Origin: Anaerolineae bacterium
GTDB lineage: Bacteria; Chloroflexota; Anaerolineae; Aggregatilineales; Phototrophicaceae
Direction: 5' to 3'
Length of the DNA: 64,000 nt
NCBI GenBank assembly: GCA_022822305.1
Contig: JAJEBY010000016.1
Coordinates: 1,116,001 to 1,180,000, forward strand
Shown: in pieces, positions 25,041 to 33,641 of the stretch
How positions within the stretch are numbered: the first letter of the stretch is position 1
Layout of the letters: every line of letters starts with the position of its first letter
Program-made: the position numbers and the translations under genes
The notes under the pieces: generated by a model
Told to the model about the DNA's origin: nothing
The model's input: only the letters and a program-made list of their open reading frames with translations
The model's database searches: none

Positions 25041-25230
25041 AGGGCGCGATTTGCAGCTTGAGATTTGCGGCGAAACCCTGCCCCGTCTCTCGGATCAGGC
25101 CTGCCGTTCATCCCCTGTGCCATAACTACAGCGCAGGAAGCGTAGCCAACGTTTTGATATGACAGTATGATTTACGGAAGATTTCGTATACGCGCGGGGC
25201 CGCCTTCGAGTTTACGGCTATGATACGACC

Positions 25231-27312
25231 ATGAATTATCGACGATTGCCACCCTGGCTGCCGGGACTGCTCATTCGCATTCGCGCCTCGGAAGACACGG
25301 TCTTGCTGGCGACGGCTTTGCTGGTCGGCATTGGGACCGGGATCGGCACCATCATCGTTCGCTCTCTGATTGAGCTGGTGAGCTGGGTCGGATTCGAGTG
25401 GATTCCGCGGGTCACTGAATCGCTGGGCCACGCCTTCATCGTGTTCGTGCCGACAGCTGGCGGCTTGCTCGTCGGCATATTGGTCCACAGATACGCGCGC
25501 GAAGCCAAAGGGCACGGCGTCCCGGAAGTCATGGAAGCCGTCGCCTTGCGCGGCGGCCGCATTCGACCGGTGGTGGCGTTGGTCAAATCCCTGGCATCGG
25601 CGCTGACCATCGGCAGCGGCGGTTCCGCCGGCAGTGAAGGACCCATCGTGCAGATCGGCGCTTCGCTCGGTTCGACGCTGGGGCAAGTCTTGCGACTGTC
25701 CGACGACCGGATCCGCAACCTGGTCGCCTGTGGCGCGGCCGGCGGTATCGCCGCCACTTTCAATACACCGATCGCCGGGGTGATTTTCGCGCTGGAAGTC
25801 ATTCTCGGCGCATTCAACGTGCGCTACTTCAGTACGGTTGTGCTTTCGGCAGTTGTCGCCAGCGTCATCGGCCGCGCCGTGTATGGCGATCTGCCCACCT
25901 TCCCCTTGCCGACGGAGTACGGCGTACAGAATCTGTGGGAATTCGCGCTTTACCCGCTGTTCGGCGTGGTGGCGGCGGTCACGGGCGTGTTATTCGTGCG
26001 ATCGCTCTATTTCCTGGAAGATCGTTTTGATGACTGGAAAGGCAGCCCGGAATGGGCGAAGCCCGCCATCGGCGGCGCGTTGCTCGGGCTGATGGCGCTG
26101 GTCTATCCGACTATCACCGGCCTCAGCTGGGACGAGGTACCGCAGGTCTTCGGCGCCGGCTACGAATCCATCGCCGGCGCGCTGAACAACGAATTGTTGC
26201 TCGTGGCGGTCGTGACGCTGCTGCTGCTCAAGATCATCGCCACCAGCTTGACGCTGGGCTCGGGCGGCTCCGGAGGCGTATTTGCGCCGGCGCTATTCAT
26301 GGGCGCGATGGTGGGCACGGCATTCGCCATCGTACACGGCGAGATCTTCCCGGATATTGTGGCGCCGCCCGGCGCTTATGCGCTCCTGGGCATGGCCGCG
26401 GTCTTCGCCGCCAGCGCTCACGCCCCGATCACGGCAATTCTCATCCTGGGCGAGTTGACGGACGACCAAGCGATTGTGTTGCCGCTGATGCTCACCGTCA
26501 TCGTGGCGACGCTGGTATCACGCAAGCTGATGAACGGGCAGTCGATATACACGCTCAAATTGATCAAGCGCGGCATCCATATTCAGCGGGGTCGCGATGT
26601 TGATGTCATGCAAAGCGTGCTGGTCAAGGAGATCATGGCGAGTAAGCTGGAAACGGTCAATATCGACACGACGATAGATGAACTGGCCCAGATGTTAAAT
26701 TTCTCTCATTCGCACGGAATTCCGATTCTGGACGAACAAGGCATGCTCTGGGGCATCGTAACCGTGTCCGACCTGGATCGCGCCCATGCGAGAGCGCTGC
26801 CCGGCGACACAACAGTCGCGACCATCGCCACGCGACGGCAGAACTTGTTTGTGGCGTTTCCCGATGAAACCATCGGCGACATCTTGATGCGATTGGGCAT
26901 GCGCGGATTGGGACGCATGCCGGTCGTCGATCGTGACGATCCCGACCGGCTTTTGGGCATGATCCGCCGCGTAGATATTATTTCCGCCTACAATCTGGCG
27001 GTGACGCGCCGTTCCGCGATCCGGCACCAAACCGATTACATCAAGAAGTACAGCTCAGAAGGCACGCAATTCGTCGAATTCACGGTCGAAATCGGCAGCT
27101 TCGCGCTGGGCAAACGCGTGCAGGACATCGCGCCGCTGCTGCCTGAGAAGTGTATCCTGGTCTCGATAAATCGCAGCGGACACGTGTTGATTCCCCATGG
27201 CGATACGGAATTGGCCGAGGGCGACCGCGTGACCGCCTTCGTCTCGTCCGCCGAGTCCGAGAACTTCGCTGCCAGCATGACAACTGGATCTCGGCGCGCG
27301 ATCGACGCGTGA
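25231..27312 (+). CDS. ClC-family chloride channel/transporter with CBS and TrkA-C domains
   Basis: A 693-residue integral membrane protein. The ClC core (about 1-440) shows the selectivity motifs TIGSGGSAGSEGPIVQIGAS with the gating glutamate, FNTPIAGVIFALE, and LGSGGSGGVFAPALFMGAM. Two CBS domains follow (about 455-585; IMASKLETVNIDTTIDEL and FVAFPDETIGDILM), which usually sense adenine nucleotides. The last 80 residues (FTVEIGSFALGKRV to GDRVTAFVS) form a TrkA-C/RCK-C ligand domain. The membrane-CBS-RCK_C architecture is typical of prokaryotic ClC proteins. Whether it is a channel or a Cl-/H+ exchanger cannot be told. It lies directly after the repeat island and converges with the next gene. 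Confidence 0.92.
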   Translation: MNYRRLPPWLPGLLIRIRASEDTVLLATALLVGIGTGIGTIIVRSLIELVSWVGFEWIPRVTESLGHAFIVFVPTAGGLLVGILVHRYAREAKGHGVPEVMEAVALRGGRIRPVVALVKSLASALTIGSGGSAGSEGPIVQIGASLGSTLGQVLRLSDDRIRNLVACGAAGGIAATFNTPIAGVIFALEVILGAFNVRYFSTVVLSAVVASVIGRAVYGDLPTFPLPTEYGVQNLWEFALYPLFGVVAAVTGVLFVRSLYFLEDRFDDWKGSPEWAKPAIGGALLGLMALVYPTITGLSWDEVPQVFGAGYESIAGALNNELLLVAVVTLLLLKIIATSLTLGSGGSGGVFAPALFMGAMVGTAFAIVHGEIFPDIVAPPGAYALLGMAAVFAASAHAPITAILILGELTDDQAIVLPLMLTVIVATLVSRKLMNGQSIYTLKLIKRGIHIQRGRDVDVMQSVLVKEIMASKLETVNIDTTIDELAQMLNFSHSHGIPILDEQGMLWGIVTVSDLDRAHARALPGDTTVATIATRRQNLFVAFPDETIGDILMRLGMRGLGRMPVVDRDDPDRLLGMIRRVDIISAYNLAVTRRSAIRHQTDYIKKYSSEGTQFVEFTVEIGSFALGKRVQDIAPLLPEKCILVSINRSGHVLIPHGDTELAEGDRVTAFVSSAESENFAASMTTGSRRAIDA

Positions 27313-27337
27313 TACGCGTCCAACAATCTGCGTTGCT

Positions 27338-28462
27338 TCAAGCGCCCGATTCTTCAACGAGAAGTTCTTTCACGACATCTTCGTTGAGCGTCACGCCTAG
27401 TCCGGGGGTATCAGGCACCTGGATGTATCCGTTTTCCGCCCCCATCTTCTCGTGGGTGAGTTCGTGGCGTAAAACCGAGTCCTCGACCGAATCTTCAAAC
27501 AAGAACGCGCCTTTGAATAAACAGAGCCAATGCAAGCAGGCGGCGACGCTAATCGGAGTTTTGTAACAGTGATTGACCAACTGACCCCCGCATTCCTCAA
27601 CGCGTTCGCCGATGTAAACGCCATCCGTGAAACCGCAGCGGGCCAGGTCGATTTGATAGATGTCGAGCGCGCGCCGGTCTATCCAGGGCTTGAACGAGGC
27701 GCGGCCGCACTCCCCTTCTCCGCCGGCGATGGGCACGGGAGAACGATCGCGCAGCCAGACATAGCCATCAATGTCGTCCTGGCTGAGCGGCTCCTCCAGC
27801 CATCCGATGCCGTAGTCGCTGTAGCTGTGCGCGCGGCGCAATGCCGTTCGCGCATCATAGACACAGCCGGCGTCAATCAGCAGGTCTGCCGCGTCGCCGA
27901 CGCCTTCGCGCGCGCCACGCACGAGTTCCAGATCGAGCGCTTCTGATTCTCCCATCGGTTCCCAGCCAAATTTAACCGCTTGATAGCCGTAGTCGGTCCA
28001 GCGCTGGCCGATGTCTTTGGTTTCCGCGCCGTCTCGTCCAAAGAGAATCGAGGCATAAGCCTTGATTTTGTCATGCTGCTTACCGCCCAGGAGCTGGTGC
28101 GCCGGCACGCCAAAGTGCTTGCCTTTGAGATCCCAGAGCGCCAGATCGATGCCGGCCATCGCGGTAATCACGACGGCCCGCCGGCCGTAGTACATGGTCA
28201 GACGGTACATCTTCTGCCATAGCCGTCGGGTATCCAGGGGGTTCTCGCCGACAAGCAGTTGACGCAGTCCGCAGGCGATATTATGGCTGAAGGGCGCGTC
28301 AATCACGGCTTTGGCCACTTCCGGCGACGAATCGACCTCGCCGATGCCTTCCAGGCCATTGTCGGTCCGGATGCGTACGATGAGCGTGTCTTGTGTGCCT
28401 GAGGTTTTCGCTTCTACCGTTTCCAGCCGCAGAACCTGGCAAATGACTTGAGTGATTTTCAT
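27338..28462 (-). CDS. Mandelate racemase/muconate lactonizing enzyme family protein
   Basis: A 374-residue enolase-superfamily enzyme. The cap domain holds TDNGLEGIGEVDSSPEV. The barrel shows YQAVKFGWEPMG (one lysine rather than a KxK pair), LLIDAGCVYDA and WLEEPLSQDD for metal binding, VPIAGGEGECG for the third metal ligand, and VNHCYKTPISVA, whose histidine is the expected general acid/base. The single-lysine plus histidine set fits sugar-acid dehydratases of the MR group. The substrate is unknown. It is divergent from a second family member at 28632, with about 170 bases between them that must hold both promoters. Confidence 0.85.
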   Translation of the reverse strand: MKITQVICQVLRLETVEAKTSGTQDTLIVRIRTDNGLEGIGEVDSSPEVAKAVIDAPFSHNIACGLRQLLVGENPLDTRRLWQKMYRLTMYYGRRAVVITAMAGIDLALWDLKGKHFGVPAHQLLGGKQHDKIKAYASILFGRDGAETKDIGQRWTDYGYQAVKFGWEPMGESEALDLELVRGAREGVGDAADLLIDAGCVYDARTALRRAHSYSDYGIGWLEEPLSQDDIDGYVWLRDRSPVPIAGGEGECGRASFKPWIDRRALDIYQIDLARCGFTDGVYIGERVEECGGQLVNHCYKTPISVAACLHWLCLFKGAFLFEDSVEDSVLRHELTHEKMGAENGYIQVPDTPGLGVTLNEDVVKELLVEESGA

Positions 28463-28631
28463 GAGCGATACTTTCCGTTTCCCACTTTCGACGGTGATTC
28501 AATTGTCAACTGTTCAGGCGAGCCTTCTTCAATGAGTGATTTTGCATATGGTTCCGCTAATGGCTAGAATCCCATTGAAGTAGAAACTGCCTTTTCTTTA
28601 ACTAGACACATTGTACATAGAACTATCGCCG

Positions 28632-29750
28632 ATGCCACAACTCAAGATTCAAGAGATTTGTACGCAAGCGCTTCGAGTTCCCTTGCCGCGCGTGTATCGC
28701 GGGAGCGGCTATTCCATGCGCAATCGCTGCACCATCATCACGACCGTACAGACCGAGGCGGGCGTCGTCGGTGAGATATATACCGGCGATACTGATGAGC
28801 AGCAGCAAAGCATCCAGCGAATCATCGAAGACGAATTGGCGCCGCGCCTGCTGGGCAAAGACGCCTTTGACATCGCCGGCTGCTGGGAAGCGATGAAACC
28901 ACTCACTTACGACATCCTGCGCGATCGGGATCTGGTCATGCAGGCGATATCCGCTGTTGACAGCGCGCTTTGGGATGCCATCGGCAAGGCGACCGATTTG
29001 CCGCTCTACAAGCTTTGGGGCGGCCATACCGATCGCCTGCCCATTATCGCGATTGGCGGCTATTACGGGCAAAGCGACGACGAGCTGGCTTGCGAAATTC
29101 GCGACTATGTCAGTTATGGCGTGGCCGGCATGAAATTCAAAGTCGGGGGCGCCAGTCCCGAAGAAGATCTCCGGCGTCTCCAGGTGGCGAGAAGCGTTGC
29201 CGGAGACGAATTCATGTTCATGATCGACGCCAACCAGGGATACGACCTGCACGATGCCGTCAGGCTGGCGCAATTGGCGCAGTCCGCAGGTATTGAGCTG
29301 CAGTGGTTTGAGGAACCGGTTAAATGGTATAACGATGAACGCTGGCTGCGCGATGTGCGACTGATGACGACGGTGCCCGTCGCCGCCGGGCAGAGCGCCC
29401 ATTCGTTGTCGGCGGTACGCGACTTGATCGCGAGCGGCGCCATCGATGTCTGCAACTTCGATGCGTCCTGGGCTGGCGGTCCATCGATGTGGCTCAAAGC
29501 CGCGGCAATCGCCTACGCCTATGGCGTCAAGATGGCGCATCACGAAGAGGCGCAGGTGGCCGCGCATCTATTGGGGGGCATCGCCCACGGCACCTATGTG
29601 GAATGCTTCCACAAGGATCGCGACCCGCTGTTCTGGAATATCCGCGAGCAAGCGCCGACCATTGAGAACGGCTTTTATCAATTGCCGGCCGGTCCGGGAT
29701 TTGGCATCAATCTGGATCGGGATTATGTCGCGCGTTATGCCGTGAACTAG
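28632..29750 (+). CDS. Mandelate racemase/muconate lactonizing enzyme family protein
   Basis: A 372-residue enolase-superfamily protein. The KxK motif is MKFKVGGASPEED, the metal-binding strands are MIDANQGYD and WFEEPVKWYND, and the acid/base histidine lies in MAHHEEAQVAAHL. At the third metal position the sequence reads VAAGQSAHS, so a glutamine replaces the usual glutamate. The ATG at 28632 is chosen; a TTG at 28611 gives a poorer start. It is followed by a GntR regulator and an SDR on the same strand, and a sugar importer lies beyond, which supports a role in sugar-acid dehydration. Confidence 0.85.
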   Translation: MPQLKIQEICTQALRVPLPRVYRGSGYSMRNRCTIITTVQTEAGVVGEIYTGDTDEQQQSIQRIIEDELAPRLLGKDAFDIAGCWEAMKPLTYDILRDRDLVMQAISAVDSALWDAIGKATDLPLYKLWGGHTDRLPIIAIGGYYGQSDDELACEIRDYVSYGVAGMKFKVGGASPEEDLRRLQVARSVAGDEFMFMIDANQGYDLHDAVRLAQLAQSAGIELQWFEEPVKWYNDERWLRDVRLMTTVPVAAGQSAHSLSAVRDLIASGAIDVCNFDASWAGGPSMWLKAAAIAYAYGVKMAHHEEAQVAAHLLGGIAHGTYVECFHKDRDPLFWNIREQAPTIENGFYQLPAGPGFGINLDRDYVARYAVN

Positions 29751-29794
29751 CCATCAGGATAGTTTGACATGAGCGCGATTCTTGGGTAACTTCA

Positions 29795-29813
29795 ATTGTA
29801 AACAGATTGCAAT
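29795..29813 (+). promoter_or_regulatory. Candidate GntR operator (imperfect palindrome)
   Basis: ATTGTAA-ACAGA-TTGCAAT forms a seven-base inverted repeat with one mismatch, ending 15 bases before the GntR gene's ATG. That position would allow autorepression. This is inferred from symmetry and location only. Confidence 0.35.
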
Positions 29814-29828
29814 CGGTCTTAATTGTTG

Positions 29829-30515
29829 ATGTCTGATCAGACGAGCATCTTGATTCCAACCCCAAAGCACTCGCTCGCGGATGATGCGACAGTGCAGATT
29901 CGCCAGGCCATATTGGAGGGTCAGTTGGCGCCGGGCGAGCACCTGCGTGAAGAAGTCTTGGCGGAGATGCTCAGCGTGAGCCGAGGGCCAGTGCGGGAGG
30001 CGCTGACGCGGCTGGAGCGGGAGACGCTTGTGGTTCGCGAGCCAAATCGCGGCGTATTTGTCTGCCAACTGCATCGCGCTGATGTCGACGAAGTCTACAG
30101 TCTGCGCCTGAGCCTGGAAAAGCTGGCTGTGCAGTTGGCGATAAAGAACCCGCAGCCCGAGGCCCTGCGAGCCATGCAGAAAACGGTCGATGACATGCGC
30201 GACAAAGCCGCTCTCGGGATCTCCAGCCATGAGGCGGCGCAACTGAATACCAATTATCATGAGCAGCTATGCGTGGCCAGCGGCCACCGGCGGCTGCACG
30301 CGAGCTGGACAAACCTGCGATCCCAAATCTATTTGTTCCTGTTAACGCGCTCGGAGGCGAATTCTGAATTCCTCAAGACTTTTGACGTGATGCATCAAGA
30401 GATTCTGGACGCCATCATCGCCAAAGACGAAGGCAGCGCCACGGCCCTGCTTGAGAAACATTTCCTCAACGCATACAATGAAGTCATCGGGCACTACGAC
30501 ATTATGGGAAGATAA
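29829..30515 (+). CDS. GntR-family transcriptional regulator (FadR/FCD subfamily)
   Basis: A 228-residue repressor-type protein. The winged helix (about 15-75) reads QIRQAILEGQLAPGEHLREEVLAEMLSVSRGPVREAL, the classic GntR form, and the C-terminal FCD domain (about 85-215) is all helical with histidine-bearing segments (NTNYHEQL, MHQEILDAI) that bind metal and acid ligands. Such regulators commonly answer to sugar acids or other carboxylates and control adjacent catabolic genes. It sits between a mandelate-racemase-type gene and the SDR/importer genes, so they are its probable targets. The ATG at 29829 is preferred over TTG codons just before it. Confidence 0.9.
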   Translation: MSDQTSILIPTPKHSLADDATVQIRQAILEGQLAPGEHLREEVLAEMLSVSRGPVREALTRLERETLVVREPNRGVFVCQLHRADVDEVYSLRLSLEKLAVQLAIKNPQPEALRAMQKTVDDMRDKAALGISSHEAAQLNTNYHEQLCVASGHRRLHASWTNLRSQIYLFLLTRSEANSEFLKTFDVMHQEILDAIIAKDEGSATALLEKHFLNAYNEVIGHYDIMGR

Positions 30516-30518
30516 TCT

Positions 30519-31298
30519 ATGCCGCACGCTCTACTGCAAGACCGCGTAGCAATCATCACCGGCGCCGGGCAAGGGCTGGGGCGCGCGGTCGCGCTAGAAT
30601 ATGCGGCTGAAGGCGCGGCCGTCGCTCTGCTGGAGATCAACGACGAGACGCTCGCCGAGACTGCCCAAGCGATCGAAGAAGCCGGTGGCGAGTATAAGAC
30701 TTTTGCGCTGGATATCACGGATTACGATGCCTATGCGCGCGCGGTTGACGATGTGATGGCCTGGAAGGGCAAGGTTGACATCCTGGTCAACAATGCGGCC
30801 ATCGCCATCTATGGCACAATCCTGGAAGACGAGCTGGACAACTGGCGCAAGCAAATCGCCGTCAATCTCGAAGCGGTGTACATGGGCTCGAAGCTGGTAG
30901 CGCCGCATATGGCAGCCGCCAACTACGGCCGGATCGTCAGCGTGGCGTCGATTCAAGGTTTCGCCTCCAGCGGAGAGGCGGGCCCATACAATGCGGCCAA
31001 GGGCGGCATCATGGCCTATACCAAGTCCATGGCGGTTGAATTGGGCGCCTATAACATTCTGGTGAATGCCGTCGCGCCCGGGTTCATGCGCACGCCGATG
31101 TCATTTGTCGATGGCGTTGACGAGACCACCACACCAGACTTCCTGGAATGGTATGTCGAAAGAGGCAAGATTCCTCTGCGCCGCACGGGATTGCCGGAGG
31201 ATGTCTCTGGTACAATTGTCTTTCTCGGTTCGGAGTATTGCCGGTATATGACCGGGCAATTGCTGGTGGTCGACGGCGGTCTCATGAGCACCTTTTAG
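30519..31298 (+). CDS. Short-chain dehydrogenase/reductase
   Basis: A 259-residue classical SDR with cofactor motif ITGAGQGLGRAVA, an ALLEIND acidic residue at the end of strand 2 (NAD preference), LVNNAAIA, and the catalytic set in VASIQGFASS and YNAAKGGI. The C-terminus ends with the usual MTGQLLVVDGG. It begins 3 bases after the GntR stop, with GGGAAGA as a ribosome-binding site, so the two are co-transcribed. The likely role is oxidation of a sugar or sugar acid brought in by the importer that follows. Confidence 0.9.
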   Translation: MPHALLQDRVAIITGAGQGLGRAVALEYAAEGAAVALLEINDETLAETAQAIEEAGGEYKTFALDITDYDAYARAVDDVMAWKGKVDILVNNAAIAIYGTILEDELDNWRKQIAVNLEAVYMGSKLVAPHMAAANYGRIVSVASIQGFASSGEAGPYNAAKGGIMAYTKSMAVELGAYNILVNAVAPGFMRTPMSFVDGVDETTTPDFLEWYVERGKIPLRRTGLPEDVSGTIVFLGSEYCRYMTGQLLVVDGGLMSTF

Positions 31299-31312
31299 GT
31301 TTGTGTTAGGTC

Positions 31313-31330
31313 TCGCGCATCCGCGCGAGT
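31313..31330 (+). terminator. Hairpin between SDR and solute-binding-protein genes
   Basis: CTCGCGC and GCGCGAG form a perfect seven-pair stem with an ATCC loop, 15 bases after the SDR stop. No strong T tract follows, so it may attenuate transcription or protect mRNA rather than terminate fully. Confidence 0.35.
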
Positions 31331-31364
31331 AGTTGTGTCCAATTATCTGAAAAGGCAAATCATT

Positions 31365-32696
31365 ATGCGTGGAATCTCCAGAAGGAACTTTTTGAAGTCG
31401 GCAACAGCATTGAGCTTGGGCGCTACCCTTTCCCCTGTCATGAAGCCGTTCGCGCAATCCGGCGTCGATCTGTCGATGTGGTATTGGGGCGAGCAAGAGC
31501 TTCCCGGTCTGCAAGCCTATGTTGATCAGGCTGTTGCCGCCTGGTCGGATGCCGGGGGCGGGACGGTCGATGTCTTGCTGCAAGACACCGATGTCGTGAT
31601 CCCGCAATTCCAGACAGCAGCCGCCGCCAACAACGCTCCGGATGTCCAGTTCCTCTGGAACGGGATCTATCACATGGAAAGCGTGTGGTTCGGCTATCTG
31701 TCACCGCTTAACGGTCTGGTCAGCGATGCTGTGTTGGCTGAATCCGGCGCCACTGATTTGAGCCATTTCGAAGGCAATCAATATCGCGTCGGCTGGTATC
31801 CGCTGCAGATGGTCATCTTCTACAACAAGGTGCTCTTCGACAACGCCGGACTGGACGCCGATGCGCCGCCGGCCACCTGGGACGCATTGCTCGGCGCCTG
31901 CGACGCCCTGGTCAGCAGCGGCGTGCCGGCATTTGGCGGCGGCATTCAGGATGGCTTCTGGGGCGAATGGTACTTCGGTCAAGCGCTGGCGCAATCTCTG
32001 GATACGCCCGGCGAAGCGATTCAGCTGTTCATCGGCGATCTCGATTTCCGCGAACCGCGTTATCGCGAATGCTGGACACGACTGGAAGAGCTGGTCGTCA
32101 ATGGCTACATGAATGACGACATGAGTTCGCTCGAGCTGTATCCGGGCATCGATAAAGTCGTCACCGGCGATCTGGGCATGTCGCTCTCCATCGGAACGCG
32201 CATCCCGGCCGATAACGCCGCCATGGATGGCAACCTCGGCATCATGAAGCTGCCCGTATTCGGGCAAGGCGCGCTGGCGGACAAGCCCATCGTCGATTCG
32301 CAAGGCTTGGGCATCTCGACCAATAGCGCCAACAAGGACGAAGCCGCGGACTTCCTGGAATTCCTCAACTCGCCGGGACAATTGGACGCCTTCTGGAACG
32401 TCACCAGCTGGATGCCCTCCAATGTCAATTGGGATAGCAGCGTGATTGAAGACCCGGTCGTGCAGCAGGCATGGGACGAATGGAACCTGGGTGAACAGGC
32501 GCCGTATGTATCCAACCTCATACCGGCTCAATTCTGGACCGACGCGATGTTCGTCGCCTCGCAATCCATCGTCGGCGGCAATATGACCGGCGAAGAAGCT
32601 GGCGAACAAAACGCGCGCGTCGTGCAAGAGTGGCGTGACTTCAATCCCGACCTGGTAGAGAATTACCAGAAGTGGGCGGAAGACCTCGGCAACTAG
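31365..32696 (+). CDS. ABC sugar importer, substrate-binding protein with Tat signal
   Basis: A 443-residue extracellular binding protein of the MalE/UgpB class. The signal peptide starts MRGISRRNFLKSATALSLG, with a twin-arginine motif, so it is probably exported folded through Tat. The mature part shows MWYWGEQELPGLQAYVDQAV, DVQFLWNGIYHMES and VIFYNKVLFDNAGL, which are typical of family 1 carbohydrate-binding proteins. The ATG at 31365 is chosen because the twin-arginine motif then lies at the N-terminus; a GTG at 31335 precedes it. A hairpin follows the gene, and the two permease genes come next. The ATPase is not in this operon and is probably shared (MsmK/UgpC type). Confidence 0.88.
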   Translation: MRGISRRNFLKSATALSLGATLSPVMKPFAQSGVDLSMWYWGEQELPGLQAYVDQAVAAWSDAGGGTVDVLLQDTDVVIPQFQTAAAANNAPDVQFLWNGIYHMESVWFGYLSPLNGLVSDAVLAESGATDLSHFEGNQYRVGWYPLQMVIFYNKVLFDNAGLDADAPPATWDALLGACDALVSSGVPAFGGGIQDGFWGEWYFGQALAQSLDTPGEAIQLFIGDLDFREPRYRECWTRLEELVVNGYMNDDMSSLELYPGIDKVVTGDLGMSLSIGTRIPADNAAMDGNLGIMKLPVFGQGALADKPIVDSQGLGISTNSANKDEAADFLEFLNSPGQLDAFWNVTSWMPSNVNWDSSVIEDPVVQQAWDEWNLGEQAPYVSNLIPAQFWTDAMFVASQSIVGGNMTGEEAGEQNARVVQEWRDFNPDLVENYQKWAEDLGN

Positions 32697-32714
32697 ATAT
32701 TTGCACGGGCAAAA

Positions 32715-32738
32715 GAGGGGCGGAGCATTCCGCTCCTC
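32715..32738 (+). terminator. Intercistronic hairpin after solute-binding-protein gene
   Basis: GAGGGGCGG pairs with CCGCTCCTC (one G-U) around a six-base AGCATT loop, about 19 bases after the stop. Hairpins here commonly stabilise the binding-protein transcript and lower read-through into the permease genes. Confidence 0.45.
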
Positions 32739-32762
32739 ACGCCCATCGAGGTCGACGGCGCA

Positions 32763-33641
32763 ATGATCCGAACCAGAAATGCGTTCGTTCCCTATCTATT
32801 TGTAGCCCCTTGCGTCGCCTTGTTGGCGTTCATATTCGGTTACCCGCTGGTAAAGATCTTTGAATTCAGTTTCCGGCAGATCCGGGGATTCACCGGTCCC
32901 TTCGTCGGCTTGCGCAATTATCAGCTGATTCTCAACCAGCCCACCTTCCATGATGCGATAACGAACAATGCCAAGCTGCTGCTGGCCGTGCCGATAATCA
33001 TCGTCATTTCGGTGCTGATCGCCATCGTCTTGTTCGAACGCGTGCGCGGCTGGCGCGTCTATCGCACCATCTTGTTTGTGCCCTACATTTTGTCCGTTCC
33101 CATTGTCGCCGTCGTCCTGAAGAACATCTTCCAATTCAATGGCCCCTTCAATGAAACGGTCCGCGCTCTGGGTATGGAATTCCTGGCGCTGGACTGGCTG
33201 GGCGATCCGAATGTCGCCATCTGGACGATCATGATCGTGGTCATCTGGCGCGAGGTTGGCTTCGGCATCGTGCTCATGCTCTCACGCTTGCTGGGCTTAA
33301 ATGCCGAAACGCTGGAGGCGGCGCAACTGGATGGCGCCAACTGGCGTCAGCGGGTCTTGTACGTCATCGTGCCACAGATGCGCGGCATCATCGAATTTTA
33401 TGCGGTAGTCAATATCATCGGCATGGTGGCGGCCGTGTTCGCTTATGTCTTCATGGTTACCAAGGGCGGGCCCGGCACATCGACCCAGGTTATGGAACTG
33501 TACATATTCAATATGTTGACGCGCAATGCCTTGCCGGGCATCGCCTCCGCGGTCTCGGTGATGTTATTCATCGCGTTTGTAATCATGATACTCATTCTCT
33601 TCTTCCTCTTGAGGCGCTCGCGCAGCAGGGAACTGGCATGA
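32763..33641 (+). CDS. ABC sugar importer permease (MalF/UgpA type)
   Basis: A 292-residue inner-membrane permease with six helices. The ATPase-coupling EAA loop reads ETLEAAQLDGANWRQRVLYVIVPQMRG, in the EAAxxDGAxxxxxFxxIxxP form. The N-terminal helix is YLFVAPCVALLAFIFGYPLV, the common start of this subfamily. It works with the following permease to carry sugar passed on by the Tat-exported binding protein. The next gene overlaps its stop by ATGA, which implies equal expression of the two subunits. Confidence 0.9.
   Translation: MIRTRNAFVPYLFVAPCVALLAFIFGYPLVKIFEFSFRQIRGFTGPFVGLRNYQLILNQPTFHDAITNNAKLLLAVPIIIVISVLIAIVLFERVRGWRVYRTILFVPYILSVPIVAVVLKNIFQFNGPFNETVRALGMEFLALDWLGDPNVAIWTIMIVVIWREVGFGIVLMLSRLLGLNAETLEAAQLDGANWRQRVLYVIVPQMRGIIEFYAVVNIIGMVAAVFAYVFMVTKGGPGTSTQVMELYIFNMLTRNALPGIASAVSVMLFIAFVIMILILFFLLRRSRSRELA

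Larger units (their letters stand above)
24387..25230. other. Gene-free repeat island
   Basis: About 840 bases with no credible coding sequence. It contains two GC-rich hairpins in opposite orientation and two copies of a roughly 130-base repeat, one with perfect terminal inverted repeats (listed separately). The remaining 25041-25230 shows nothing recognisable apart from the presumed leader of the ClC gene. Confidence 0.7.

Noticed and set aside
24387..25230. CRISPR array or transposase remnant in the repeat island
   Set aside because: The repeats are only two, unequally spaced, and hairpin- or terminal-repeat-bearing. There is no regular spacer pattern and no transposase frame.
25126..25686. 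Minus-strand frame of 186 residues over the ClC gene start
   Set aside because: It is antisense to the well-supported ClC coding sequence and has a composition rich in Gln, Arg and Asp, typical of shadow frames here.
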